From the NCBI GenBank assembly GCA_947253765.1, contig CAMYAK010000006.1:27664-91663 (forward strand): a DNA stretch of 64,000 nucleotides. The letters are read 5' to 3'. Below are positions 1 through 8,113 of this stretch, piece after piece. Source of the DNA: an uncultured Tissierellia bacterium (lineage in GTDB: Bacteria > Bacillota > Clostridia > Tissierellales > Peptoniphilaceae). Positions within the stretch are counted from its first letter, which is position 1. Each line of letters begins with the position of its first letter. The notes under the pieces were generated by a model that was not told the origin of the DNA, did no database searches, and worked only from the letters and a program-made list of their open reading frames with translations. A program made the translations under genes and the position numbers.

Positions 1-727
1 CGCAGATGAGGTCGGTCCTCTCACCGAATGTTCCGTAGATCCTCATCCACCTGGGGTCTGTGGCCGTATCTACCATATACATATAGCCTTTTCTTATGCC
101 CGTTGCCTTCCACTCTTCATTTGCAGTCCGGGCAAATTCGCTGAAAATTGAGGCATCCTTGCCGGCTGCCAAGTCTCCCATGGCTGCGGCTGCAAGGCCA
201 AGGGTAGAAGGCCAAGTTGAGAAGACACCAACGGCGTCATTCATGCCGAATGTCCTTTCAGCATTTTCGTTCCTGGAGTTTGAGGCTATTATGACCGGGA
301 TGCCCAGTCTTGATCCCTCCGCCAATTCGTTCATAGCGTTTATCCAAAGGGCGATTTCCTTTTCGGAATAGTTTTCCCTCAAGATAAAGTGGCGCATCTG
401 AAGTTCTTCAATCGTCCTGGTATTGCCGTATTCCTTTTGATTGGCAAAGATTGAGGATTTCTCAGCCCTGTATTCGTTATTAAGGATGCCGTCTCGGCTC
501 CTGTTTTCAGGGCCGGTGGACTGGCCCATTTCCTGAGTGCAGATCATCATCATGCCGACCTTTTCGTCCAGGTTCATTTGTCCGACCAGGTCTTTAATTC
601 TTTCCTCGTAGGGGAGTCTCCAGTCCTCATAGGGGTCCAGCTTTCCGTTTCCGTTGAGATCCTTGAATTTAAGGCCATCAACTTCAATGAGCTTTTTCTT
701 ACGGACTTCAAGATTCATTTTTTCCAT
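1..727 (-). CDS. GH3 family beta-glucosidase-like glycoside hydrolase, 5' part only (runs off the window)
   Basis: Reading the minus strand from the ATG at 727 gives an open frame of 242 codons to the window edge with no stop. The start is preceded by an AAAAGGAG ribosome site. The product opens with a DLNGNGKLDPYEDW segment (about residues 23-36), then a conserved LVGQMNLDEKVGMM stretch, a pattern typical of the N-terminal barrel of glycoside hydrolase family 3. No signal peptide is seen, so it is probably cytoplasmic. GH3 enzymes remove terminal beta-linked sugars from oligosaccharides or glycosides; the substrate cannot be told from this part, and the catalytic Asp and the C-terminal domain lie outside. 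It diverges from the beta-glucuronidase gene across a 238-base gap, suggesting a shared glycoside-use locus. Confidence 0.82.
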   Translation of the reverse strand, partial: MEKMNLEVRKKKLIEVDGLKFKDLNGNGKLDPYEDWRLPYEERIKDLVGQMNLDEKVGMMMICTQEMGQSTGPENRSRDGILNNEYRAEKSSIFANQKEYGNTRTIEELQMRHFILRENYSEKEIALWINAMNELAEGSRLGIPVIIASNSRNENAERTFGMNDAVGVFSTWPSTLGLAAAAMGDLAAGKDASIFSEFARTANEEWKATGIRKGYMYMVDTATDPRWMRIYGTFGERTDLIC

Positions 728-863
728 GCCGGTCTCCTTTTCTATAATGGTTTTATAGTTTTTCGCCCTGCCTGTCCTTTGATTAGTATTTAATAATATT
801 AAAGAACGAAAGGGACATAACAAGCTGATTCTAAAAGTACGCTGAATTTTAGAAATAGGCGTG

Positions 864-889
864 TTGTAGAAACGTTTGCTTGATATAAT
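864..889 (+). promoter_or_regulatory. Candidate extended -10 promoter with AAACGTTT palindrome upstream of the beta-glucuronidase gene
   Basis: A perfect TATAAT at 884-889 is preceded by TG at 881-882, forming an extended -10 element. The matching -35 is poor. The 8-base palindrome AAACGTTT lies at 870-877, within the spacer. LacI-family repressors often bind AACGTT-centred palindromes, so this could be an operator, but no repressor gene is in the window. Apart from this I see nothing else definite in 728-965. Confidence 0.5.
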
Positions 890-965
890 TATTGTATCAT
901 TGAATGCCATATAAAATTATTTTTATGGGCTTAGAGAGATTGCAAATTGTCGAGAGGGGGGACCT

Positions 966-2768
966 ATGTTATTTCCAATTTTAACTGAAACAAGGGGAAA
1001 GCTGTCATTAGACGGTATATGGAAGTTCCGCGTGGATCCTGAGGACGGAAGCTGTGATGTGAAGGAGAAAATCAAGGACTATAAGCTTATGGCCGTGCCG
1101 GCGTCTTTCAATGACCAGACTGTGGATACTGAAGTCCGCATGCATGCCGGTTACTTTTTCTATGAGCGGGAATTTGTTTTGAGGCCGGAGGACCTTGAAA
1201 AAAGGCAGGTTCTCAGGTTCGGCTCTGCAACCCATGAAGCCTGGGTTTACCTGAACGGAGAGGAACTGACCCACCACAAGGGAGGCTTCACACCATTTGA
1301 AGCTGAGATCAATGACTTGGCAAAGGTCGGGAAGAACAGGCTGACTGTAAGACTTTCAAATTTACTGGATTATACAAGCCTGCCCGTGGGAAATTATTCG
1401 AAGACTCAGGATGAAAATGGGCGAATCATTCATAAGGTGGATGAGAATTTTGATTTCTTCAACTATGCGGGAATTCACAGGCCTGTGGTTCTTTACTCAA
1501 CGCCCAAAGACTACATTGAAGACATCTGCATATGTCCGGACGTTGATGTTGCGGGGAAAAAAGCTGATGTTCATGTGAGGGTGGACAGCTTGGGAAACTT
1601 TGATGAAATCAAGCTTACTGTTTTTGATGAAGAGGGACAGCCGGTTGCAGAGGGGCAAGGGAATGACACAAGAATAAAAATTGAGGATCTCAAGCTCTGG
1701 CAGCCACTGAATGCATATCTTTACACATTGAGGGTTGAGGCTCTTAAGGGCGGGAAATTAATTGATGTTTACGAGGAACCCTTCGGCTGCAGGAAAATCG
1801 AAGTCAAAAACGGAAGCTTCTATATTAATGACAAGTCCTTCTACTTTAAAGGCTTCGGAAAACATGAGGACAGCTACGTCAACGGACGCGGTCTTAACCA
1901 GGCCTATAATATCCTGGACATTGAGCTTATGAAGGCAATGGGGGCCAATTCATTCAGGACCAGCCACTATCCATATGCCGAGGAGATGATGAGGCTGTGT
2001 GACAGGGAAGGCATAGTGGTAATTGATGAAGTCCCGGCCGTAGGCCTAATGGTTAGCTTCGGATTTAACATTGCTGAAGGCGGGAAGAAAGACCAAACCT
2101 GGACCAAGCTCAAGACAAAGAAAATGCATGAACAGGCACTTAGGGAGCTTATAAGCAGGGATAAAAACCACGCCTGTGTTGTCATGTGGTCCATTGCCAA
2201 TGAGGCTGCAAACTTCTCAGACGGGGCCCATGAATACTTTGAGCCCCTATTTAAACTGGCCCACGAGCTTGATGAACAGAAGAGGCCCAGGACCTGCGTT
2301 TCAATAATGTTCTCAACTCCTGAGACCGACCAGACCATAGATCTCTATGATGTCATCTGCCCCAACCGCTATTATTCATGGTACATCAATACAGGAGACC
2401 TGGAAGCGGGACGTGAGGGCATGAGAAAAGAGCTTAAGGCATTCCAGGACAAGTTCCCGGACAAGCCCATAGTCTTTACCGAATATGGGGCCGACACGGT
2501 TGACGGTATGCATTCAGCCTATAACGAGCCCTTCAGCGAGGAATACCAGCTTGAGTTTTATAAGATGTACAGCGAAACTTTTGATGAGTTTGCCAATGTC
2601 AAAGGTGAGCAGCTGTGGAACTTTGCAGACTTCCAAACAAAATTCGGCATCATGAGGGTTATGGGCAACCGCAAGGGAGTCTTTACCCGTGAACGCCAGC
2701 CCAAGATGGTTGTCAGGTATTTGACCCGGCGTTGGAAGGGCATACCTGAGTTCGGATATAAGGAATAG
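966..2768 (+). CDS. uidA: Beta-glucuronidase (glycoside hydrolase family 2)
   Basis: The 600-residue product hydrolyses beta-D-glucuronides to free glucuronate and aglycone in the cytoplasm (no signal peptide). It follows the Escherichia coli enzyme closely along its whole length: sugar-binding domain with the HDFFNYAGIHR-like segment (here DFFNYAGIHR), immunoglobulin-like domain, then the TIM barrel. The acid/base Glu is at residue 413 in MWSIANE and the nucleophile Glu at 506 in FTEYGAD. The N-x-K motif (NRK in GNRKGVF), known to recognise the glucuronate carboxylate, is present, so glucuronate specificity is well supported. The loop after VPAVGL aligns with the E. coli loop 1 position but is shorter. 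The start has a GAGGGGGG ribosome site. Glucuronate made here would feed the uxaC-to-kdgK operon on the minus strand about 9.5 kb away. Confidence 0.93.
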   Translation: MLFPILTETRGKLSLDGIWKFRVDPEDGSCDVKEKIKDYKLMAVPASFNDQTVDTEVRMHAGYFFYEREFVLRPEDLEKRQVLRFGSATHEAWVYLNGEELTHHKGGFTPFEAEINDLAKVGKNRLTVRLSNLLDYTSLPVGNYSKTQDENGRIIHKVDENFDFFNYAGIHRPVVLYSTPKDYIEDICICPDVDVAGKKADVHVRVDSLGNFDEIKLTVFDEEGQPVAEGQGNDTRIKIEDLKLWQPLNAYLYTLRVEALKGGKLIDVYEEPFGCRKIEVKNGSFYINDKSFYFKGFGKHEDSYVNGRGLNQAYNILDIELMKAMGANSFRTSHYPYAEEMMRLCDREGIVVIDEVPAVGLMVSFGFNIAEGGKKDQTWTKLKTKKMHEQALRELISRDKNHACVVMWSIANEAANFSDGAHEYFEPLFKLAHELDEQKRPRTCVSIMFSTPETDQTIDLYDVICPNRYYSWYINTGDLEAGREGMRKELKAFQDKFPDKPIVFTEYGADTVDGMHSAYNEPFSEEYQLEFYKMYSETFDEFANVKGEQLWNFADFQTKFGIMRVMGNRKGVFTRERQPKMVVRYLTRRWKGIPEFGYKE

Positions 2769-2829
2769 TAATAATTAAGTTGATGGTCGGTTTGTGACTC
2801 TTGATTGATGAGTTTGGAAAGGGGTTTGT

Positions 2830-3096
2830 ATGGATAGGTCAGACTATAAAAAGCTTGCGGTAAAGACCCTTATATTCAGTATCTTTGCTTTTAGCTTACT
2901 ACCGTTTTTATCTTCTATACTTGTCCTGATGGATTCAAGTGGAGGAGTTGGGGGGACCGGAAGGTTTGTAAGTGATGTTCCGGCAGTTATTTTTAACGGC
3001 CCGTTAAGAAGCATGTTTATTTTGTTATGCTTAAATGTAATCGTCTCAGTATCATATTTAGTGTACTGTTATTCAAAAAAAGACCGGCGGAAATAG
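2830..3096 (+). CDS. Small two-helix membrane protein, function unknown
   Basis: This 88-residue protein has two hydrophobic segments (about residues 11-34 and 58-80) flanked by lysine and arginine residues, with a Gly-rich loop (SSGGVGGTGR) between them, and a basic tail. A good AAAGGGG ribosome site lies before the ATG. It follows the beta-glucuronidase gene by 61 bases on the same strand and ends before a strong terminator, so both may share a transcript. I do not recognise the family, and no catalytic or binding motif is visible. Confidence 0.6.
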   Translation: MDRSDYKKLAVKTLIFSIFAFSLLPFLSSILVLMDSSGGVGGTGRFVSDVPAVIFNGPLRSMFILLCLNVIVSVSYLVYCYSKKDRRK

Positions 3097-3130
3097 CTAT
3101 ATATTGGGTCACATTAAAGTTGTTAAGAAA

Positions 3131-3174
3131 AAGTCCCGGGAAATAGGCGAAAGCTATTTCTCGGGACTTTTAAA
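3131..3174 (+). terminator. Rho-independent terminator after the beta-glucuronidase unit
   Basis: A 16-base-pair stem (one G-T pair) closes a GCGAAAG loop and runs into TTTT. It is preceded by a run of A, so it could also work on the minus strand. It separates the glucuronidase unit from the hrcA operon. Confidence 0.85.
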
Positions 3175-3202
3175 TTTGCCTGAAAACTCATAAGAATAAT
3201 AC

Positions 3203-3231
3203 TTGACAAAGAGGGAAAAGCTCTTTAAAAT
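3203..3231 (+). promoter_or_regulatory. Sigma-A promoter of the hrcA-grpE-dnaK operon
   Basis: TTGACA at 3203-3208, a 17-base spacer and TAAAAT at 3226-3231. The expected transcription start falls in the CIRCE element just downstream, the normal arrangement for HrcA repression. Confidence 0.85.
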
Positions 3232-3235
3232 AATA

Positions 3236-3262
3236 TTAGCACTCGAAAAGGTAGAGTGATAA
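3236..3262 (+). promoter_or_regulatory. CIRCE operator (HrcA binding site)
   Basis: The inverted repeat TTAGCACTC, nine bases, GAGTGATAA differs from the CIRCE consensus (TTAGCACTC-N9-GAGTGCTAA) at one position in the right arm. Its place over the transcription start of hrcA implies autorepression of hrcA-grpE-dnaK by HrcA, relieved by heat or GroEL demand. Confidence 0.93.
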
Positions 3263-3309
3263 TAAAGATTAAAAAGGCCGGCAAAGATCGGTGGATTGAG
3301 GAGGATAAT

Positions 3310-4335
3310 ATGGATGAGAGAAAATATTTTATTTTGAGCGCCATACTCTCTTCATATATTGAAAACGGTCAAGCCATAGGATCCAGAATTCTCAAGAGAG
3401 AATATAATATGGACGTTTCCGCAGCAACCATAAGGAACGAGATGAGCGACCTTGAACACGAAGGTTACTTGGAAAAGACCCACGTATCTTCAGGCAGGAT
3501 CCCTTCAGAGAAGGCCTTTCGCTGGTATGTGGATGAGCTTATGGCCAGGGGACTGGAGGATGACCGGGTTTTAAGACTCCCAACAAAGAGTCTCTTCAGT
3601 CAGACCAACGACCCCAAGGAAGTCCTAACCAACGCATTAAATCTATTATCAGATGTAACAGGATTGGCTTCATTTATATTGTTGCCTTCAAGAGAAAAGG
3701 ACATTTTGAATAGGATAAGAATAATACCCATGTCGGACCGGGACCTGGTTCTGCTTATGGTATTTAATTCAAACTTTATTCAAACGGACCTGGTCCGCCT
3801 CCATGGCCAATACTCCAAGCAGAGGCTTGATCGGGCCGGGGAAATTTTGCAGGAACTTCTGGAAGACAGGAACTTGAAATCAATAGATGACTTTCTTCAC
3901 TCAAGCTTCTTTTCCGGATCCTACGTCTCAGGCAATGTTATGAGTGAGCTGGTTCCCTTGTTAAGAGACCATATAAGGAGAAATATGGAAGCGGCCGTGG
4001 ATTTTGCGGGCTTGACTAAGCTTATCAACGGGACCGATTCCAATGGTGAGGACAGCCTTGACTTTATAAGAAGGCTCCAAAACGACTCTGATTTTCTCGA
4101 ATATATTGGAGGCTTGGATTCGAACCTTCCGGTAAGCATCAGGATAGGCAGGGAGAACCCCAAGGATTGGTTGCAGGAGAGGTCAATCATATCCGTTCCA
4201 TACAAAGTGGCGGGAGATTTTGAGGGCAGGATCGGAGTCCTTGGAAACATTGATATGCATTACAGGAGGATCATCAACGATGTGATCCGTATTGGCAGAT
4301 ATATAAATTCAGTAACTTTGAGGGGCAGGAGCTGA
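3310..4335 (+). CDS. hrcA: Heat-inducible transcription repressor HrcA
   Basis: The 341-residue protein is the CIRCE-binding repressor of class I heat-shock genes. Its N-terminal winged-helix region (about residues 1-75, with ATIRNEMSDLEHEGYLEKTHVSSGRIPSE as family signature region) is followed by the GAF-like and dimerisation parts. I chose ATG 3310 rather than the upstream GTG at 3256: the GTG lies inside the CIRCE element with no ribosome site, while ATG 3310 has GAGGAGG in front and begins with MDERKYFIL, like other HrcA proteins. It is the first gene of hrcA-grpE-dnaK and probably represses its own operon. Confidence 0.95.
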   Translation: MDERKYFILSAILSSYIENGQAIGSRILKREYNMDVSAATIRNEMSDLEHEGYLEKTHVSSGRIPSEKAFRWYVDELMARGLEDDRVLRLPTKSLFSQTNDPKEVLTNALNLLSDVTGLASFILLPSREKDILNRIRIIPMSDRDLVLLMVFNSNFIQTDLVRLHGQYSKQRLDRAGEILQELLEDRNLKSIDDFLHSSFFSGSYVSGNVMSELVPLLRDHIRRNMEAAVDFAGLTKLINGTDSNGEDSLDFIRRLQNDSDFLEYIGGLDSNLPVSIRIGRENPKDWLQERSIISVPYKVAGDFEGRIGVLGNIDMHYRRIINDVIRIGRYINSVTLRGRS

Positions 4336-4363
4336 GAAGCTTGAGCCGGGAAAGGAGAGGCTT

Positions 4364-4948
4364 GTGCAGAAAAAGAAAAATAAGAAAAAGATAGATATCA
4401 ATAATATAGAAGAAGAAATGGATAATGAGGAGATGACAGAAGATAAGAATACAGGTGAGGAAGAGATAATAGATGCGGAGCCTGCGGATGCTCCGGATGA
4501 GAGTCCGGCGGACGGGGGCGATGAGCTCAGTCAGGAACTCGATCGGGCAAAAAATCAAATGCTCAGAATGCAGGCCGAGTTTATCAACTATAAGAAGAGG
4601 GTTGAGAAGGATAAAAAAGACACAATCATCTTTGCTAATGAAAAACTTTTAATAGAAATATTGGAGGTGGTTGACAATTTTCACAGGGCCTTGGATAGCG
4701 AGAAAGAACATGACAGCTTTTTCCAAGGAATGGAAATGATTTTCAACCAGCTTGACAATATCTTAAAAGAGAACGGCCTTGAAGAAATCGAGTCTGACGG
4801 TCAAGTCTTCGACCCCCACCTACACAGCGCAGTCATTATGGAAGACAGCGATGAGGTGGAGTCGGGGCGGATAACGGAGACTATGAGAAAAGGCTATAAG
4901 CTAAATGGAAAATTGATAAGACCGGCCATGGTTAAGGTGGCCAAGTAA
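4364..4948 (+). CDS. grpE: Nucleotide exchange factor GrpE
   Basis: This 194-residue protein is the DnaK co-chaperone that drives ADP release. The first 65 residues are charged and disordered, followed by the long coiled coil (LDRAKNQMLRMQAEFINYKKR region) and the C-terminal beta domain ending in the VDPHLHSAV-like stretch (here FDPHLHSAV) and a conserved GYKLNGKLIRPAMVKV tail. The GTG start at 4364 is preceded by AAAGGAG. It lies 28 bases after hrcA and 21 before dnaK, in one operon under CIRCE control. Confidence 0.95.
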   Translation: MQKKKNKKKIDINNIEEEMDNEEMTEDKNTGEEEIIDAEPADAPDESPADGGDELSQELDRAKNQMLRMQAEFINYKKRVEKDKKDTIIFANEKLLIEILEVVDNFHRALDSEKEHDSFFQGMEMIFNQLDNILKENGLEEIESDGQVFDPHLHSAVIMEDSDEVESGRITETMRKGYKLNGKLIRPAMVKVAK

Positions 4949-4969
4949 AACTTTCGGGAGGAATTAGAT

Positions 4970-6814
4970 ATGGGAAAAATTATAGGAATTGACTTAGGAA
5001 CAACAAACTCTGCAGTAGCAGTTATGGAGGCGGGATCTCCAAGTATTATCCCAAATGCTGAAGGCAACAGAACTACACCTTCAGTAGTAGCTTTCACAAA
5101 AGAGGGAGACAGGTTGGTCGGAGAGACGGCAAAACGTCAGGCTGTTATGAACCCCGACAGGACAGTTTCCTCAATCAAGCGTGATATGGGCAGTGCAAAA
5201 AAGGTAAACATTGACGGCAAGGATTATTCACCGGAAGAGATATCAGCCATGATCCTTCAGAAGCTGAAATCGGATACGGAATCATATTTGGGAGAAGATG
5301 TAACAGAGGCTGTAATTACAGTACCTGCTTACTTCACAGATGCTCAACGCCAGGCAACAAAGGATGCGGGAAGAATTGCAGGACTTGAAGTAAAAAGAAT
5401 TATAAACGAGCCTACAGCTGCAGCCCTTGCTTATGGTTTGGACAAAGAGCACAACTCTGCAAAGATTATGGTATATGACCTTGGCGGCGGTACATTCGAC
5501 GTTTCAATCCTCGAAGTAGGGGATGGAGTTTTTGAGGTATTGGCAACCAGAGGAAACAACCGTTTGGGCGGGGATGACTTTGACCAGAAAATAATGAACT
5601 ATGTAAATGATCAGTTCATGAAGGAAAACGGGGTTGACCTGTTAAAGGATCCCACAAGTGACCAGCGCCTCAAAGATGCTGCTGAAAAAGCTAAGAAAGA
5701 GCTTTCAACAGCCATGACAAGCACAATAAACCTGCCCTTCATCACAGCAGTTAACGGCCAGCCGGTCCACTTAAATATGGACCTGACAAGGGCCAAGTTT
5801 GATGAGTTGACAAGTGATCTGGTTAAGAAGACAGAAGCTCCTGTTCTTGATGCCCTTAAAGATGCGGGCCTGGCAGCTTCAGATATAGACAAGGTTCTTT
5901 TGGTAGGCGGATCAACACGTATACCGGCAGTACAGGAATCTGTAAAGAAATTGATAGGTAAGGATCCTCAGAAGGACATCAACCCGGATGAGTGTGTGGC
6001 TATGGGTGCTGCAATCCAGGGTGGAGTCCTTTCAGGAGAGGTAAAAGACCTGCTCCTCCTGGACGTCACACCTTTGAGCCTGGGCTTGGAAACACTCGGT
6101 GGAGTTATGACAGTCCTGATCCCGAGAAACACGACAATTCCTACAAAGAAGAGTCAGGTATTTACAACAGCTGCGGACAATCAGACAACAGTTGATATCC
6201 ATGTTCTTCAGGGAGAGCGTGAGTTTGCAAGTGACAACACAACTTTGGGACGTTTTCAGCTCACAGGCATACCTGCCGCAAGAAGGGGAATTCCACAGAT
6301 AGAAGTCACCTTTGACATAGATGCAAACGGTATTGTAAACGTATCGGCCAAGGACCAGGGAACAGGCAAGGAACAGAAGATCACCATAACATCATCAACA
6401 AACTTGAGCGAAGACGAGATCAACCGCCGTGTCAAAGAGGCTGAACAGTATGCTGATGACGACAAGAAGAAGAAGGAATTGGTTGAGGCCAAAAACCAGG
6501 CTGAGAGCATGGTCTACCAGACAGAATCAACCCTCAAAGAAGTTGGCGATAAAATAAGCACAGATGAGAAGAAAAAAGTTGAGGACAAGGTAGAAGACCT
6601 TAAAAAGGCTAAAGATTCAGATAATCTTGATGACATCAAGGCAAAGACAGATGCCCTTATGACAGAACTGAATAACCTGTCTCAGAAGCTATACCAGCAG
6701 ACCCAAGCCGGACAGGCAAATCCGGGACAGAGCCAGGCAGGTCCTTCAGCGGACAATGATGTGGTTGATGCCGACTATGAGGTTGTTGACGACGATGAGG
6801 ACTCAAAAAATTAA
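4970..6814 (+). CDS. dnaK: Molecular chaperone DnaK (Hsp70)
   Basis: The 614-residue Hsp70 has the N-terminal ATPase signature GIDLGTTNS, the phosphate loop motif DLGGGTFDVS and LLVGGSTRIP, then the substrate-binding beta domain, a helical lid, and the acidic tail that replaces EEVD in bacteria (VVDADYEVVDDDEDSKN region). It lacks the 24-residue ATPase insert of proteobacterial DnaK, as in Gram-positives. Ribosome site GGAGG precedes the ATG. It refolds unfolded proteins with GrpE and DnaJ. It is the last gene of the CIRCE-controlled operon; a terminator follows. Confidence 0.97.
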   Translation: MGKIIGIDLGTTNSAVAVMEAGSPSIIPNAEGNRTTPSVVAFTKEGDRLVGETAKRQAVMNPDRTVSSIKRDMGSAKKVNIDGKDYSPEEISAMILQKLKSDTESYLGEDVTEAVITVPAYFTDAQRQATKDAGRIAGLEVKRIINEPTAAALAYGLDKEHNSAKIMVYDLGGGTFDVSILEVGDGVFEVLATRGNNRLGGDDFDQKIMNYVNDQFMKENGVDLLKDPTSDQRLKDAAEKAKKELSTAMTSTINLPFITAVNGQPVHLNMDLTRAKFDELTSDLVKKTEAPVLDALKDAGLAASDIDKVLLVGGSTRIPAVQESVKKLIGKDPQKDINPDECVAMGAAIQGGVLSGEVKDLLLLDVTPLSLGLETLGGVMTVLIPRNTTIPTKKSQVFTTAADNQTTVDIHVLQGEREFASDNTTLGRFQLTGIPAARRGIPQIEVTFDIDANGIVNVSAKDQGTGKEQKITITSSTNLSEDEINRRVKEAEQYADDDKKKKELVEAKNQAESMVYQTESTLKEVGDKISTDEKKKVEDKVEDLKKAKDSDNLDDIKAKTDALMTELNNLSQKLYQQTQAGQANPGQSQAGPSADNDVVDADYEVVDDDEDSKN

Positions 6815-6881
6815 AAATATTAACCTTGTTTAAAAATAGGAAGGGCTCTTAAATCAATTAATACAGGATTTAAAGGGTTTT

Positions 6882-6911
6882 AGGACCGGGATGATCTCTC
6901 GGTCCTTTTCC
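6882..6911 (+). terminator. Rho-independent terminator between dnaK and dnaJ
   Basis: AGGACCGGGA and TCTCGGTCCT form a 10-base-pair stem (one G-T pair) with a five-base loop TGATC, followed by a short T run. It separates dnaJ from the HrcA-controlled genes. Confidence 0.75.
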
Positions 6912-6918
6912 TGTCTAT

Positions 6919-6947
6919 TTGCCAAGTTGTAACATAGACTTTAAAAT
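6919..6947 (+). promoter_or_regulatory. Sigma-A promoter for dnaJ-mtaB
   Basis: TTGCCA at 6919-6924, a 17-base spacer, TAAAAT at 6942-6947. No CIRCE element is seen here, so dnaJ may be outside direct HrcA control. Confidence 0.7.
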
Positions 6948-6988
6948 GGTGGGTATAGTCAAAAAACAGATGATTGAAAGGAGCTAGC

Positions 6989-8113
6989 GTGAAAGATCCT
7001 TATGAAGTGCTTGGCGTTGATCGAAACGCCGATATTAGCAGCATAAAGAGTGCATATAGAAAAAAAGCGAAAAAATACCATCCGGACCTGAATCCCGGAG
7101 ATAAGCATGCTGAAGAAATGTTCAAAGAGCTTTCTACTGCCTATGATATCCTCCAGGATGATGAAAAAAGAAGGCTATACGACACCTATGGGGCAAGCGC
7201 CTTTGAAAATGGCGGAATGGGCGGGGCTTCTAATTTCGGAGGCTTCGGTTTTGATATGAACGACATCTTCGGGGACCTATTCTCGGATTTATTTGGAGGT
7301 GGAAGAACAAGCTCATACAGAAACGTGAGGAGAAAGGGCGAGGATATAAGAATAGAGTTGGAACTGAGCTTTAAAGAAGCTGTTTTCGGCTGCAAAAAGA
7401 AGATCCAATTCAAAAGAAAAGAAAGCTGTAGTCATTGTCACGGGACAGGAGCCGAGCCCGGCAGCAATAAAAAAACCTGCCCAAGGTGCCAGGGAAGCGG
7501 CGTGGTCCAGCAGCAGATAAATTCCCCATTCGGAAGAATGATAAATCAGACCACCTGCCCCCAATGCCATGGTGAGGGAAGGATCATAGAAAAACCATGC
7601 AAGGCATGCTCAGGTTCGGGAAGGGAGAGCAAGAAGGTAAGCTTGAATGTTAACATACCGGCCGGAGTGGATGACGGGAACATTATCCCTATGTCAGGCC
7701 AGGCCCACGGGGGCCTAAATGGGGGGCCTGCAGGTGATGTATATATAATTTTAAGAGTTGAACCGTCCGGCATATTTGAACGTCGGAGAAACGATCTCTA
7801 TGTAGACCTGCCGATTTCTTTCAGCCAGGCTGTTTTCGGTGACAAGGTAGAAGTTCCGGTTTTGGAAGGCCGTGAGAAATTTGACCTTCCGGAGGGGACA
7901 CAGACCGGAAGTACCTTCAAATTGAAGGGCAAGGGCGTAAAGGATGTAAGGACAGGTAGGCCGGGTGACCTCATATTCAGAGTAAATATAGAGACCCCCA
8001 AAAATCTCAACCATGACCAAAAAGAGGCCCTCAAGGCTTTCCAAGAGACCATGGGCGAGGAAACGGAAGCAAAAAAGAATTTTTGGGACAAGGTTAAGGA
8101 TGTGTTTTCATGA
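6989..8113 (+). CDS. dnaJ: Chaperone protein DnaJ (Hsp40)
   Basis: This 374-residue co-chaperone stimulates DnaK ATPase and delivers substrates. It has the J domain with the HPD tripeptide (KKYHPDLN), a Gly/Phe-rich linker (GGMGGASNFGGFGFD region), the zinc domain with four CxxCxGxG repeats (CSHCHGTG, CPRCQGSG, CPQCHGEG, CKACSGSG), and the C-terminal beta domains. I take GTG 6989 as start: AAAGGAG lies seven bases before it and the protein then begins MKDPYEVLGV, as in the family; the in-frame TTG at 6974 lies before the ribosome site. It overlaps mtaB by four bases. Between dnaJ and mtaB the usual prmA and rsmE are missing. Confidence 0.96.
   Translation: MKDPYEVLGVDRNADISSIKSAYRKKAKKYHPDLNPGDKHAEEMFKELSTAYDILQDDEKRRLYDTYGASAFENGGMGGASNFGGFGFDMNDIFGDLFSDLFGGGRTSSYRNVRRKGEDIRIELELSFKEAVFGCKKKIQFKRKESCSHCHGTGAEPGSNKKTCPRCQGSGVVQQQINSPFGRMINQTTCPQCHGEGRIIEKPCKACSGSGRESKKVSLNVNIPAGVDDGNIIPMSGQAHGGLNGGPAGDVYIILRVEPSGIFERRRNDLYVDLPISFSQAVFGDKVEVPVLEGREKFDLPEGTQTGSTFKLKGKGVKDVRTGRPGDLIFRVNIETPKNLNHDQKEALKAFQETMGEETEAKKNFWDKVKDVFS

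Noticed and set aside
96..793. Plus-strand frames in the first 800 bases
   Set aside because: They are shadows of the partial minus-strand GH3 gene, which gives a clear family match over the same bases, or run into its promoter region.
869..882. Catabolite-responsive element (cre) before the beta-glucuronidase gene
   Set aside because: The AAACGTTT core is similar, but several positions of the TGWAANCGNTNWCA consensus do not match, so I call it only a LacI-type palindrome.
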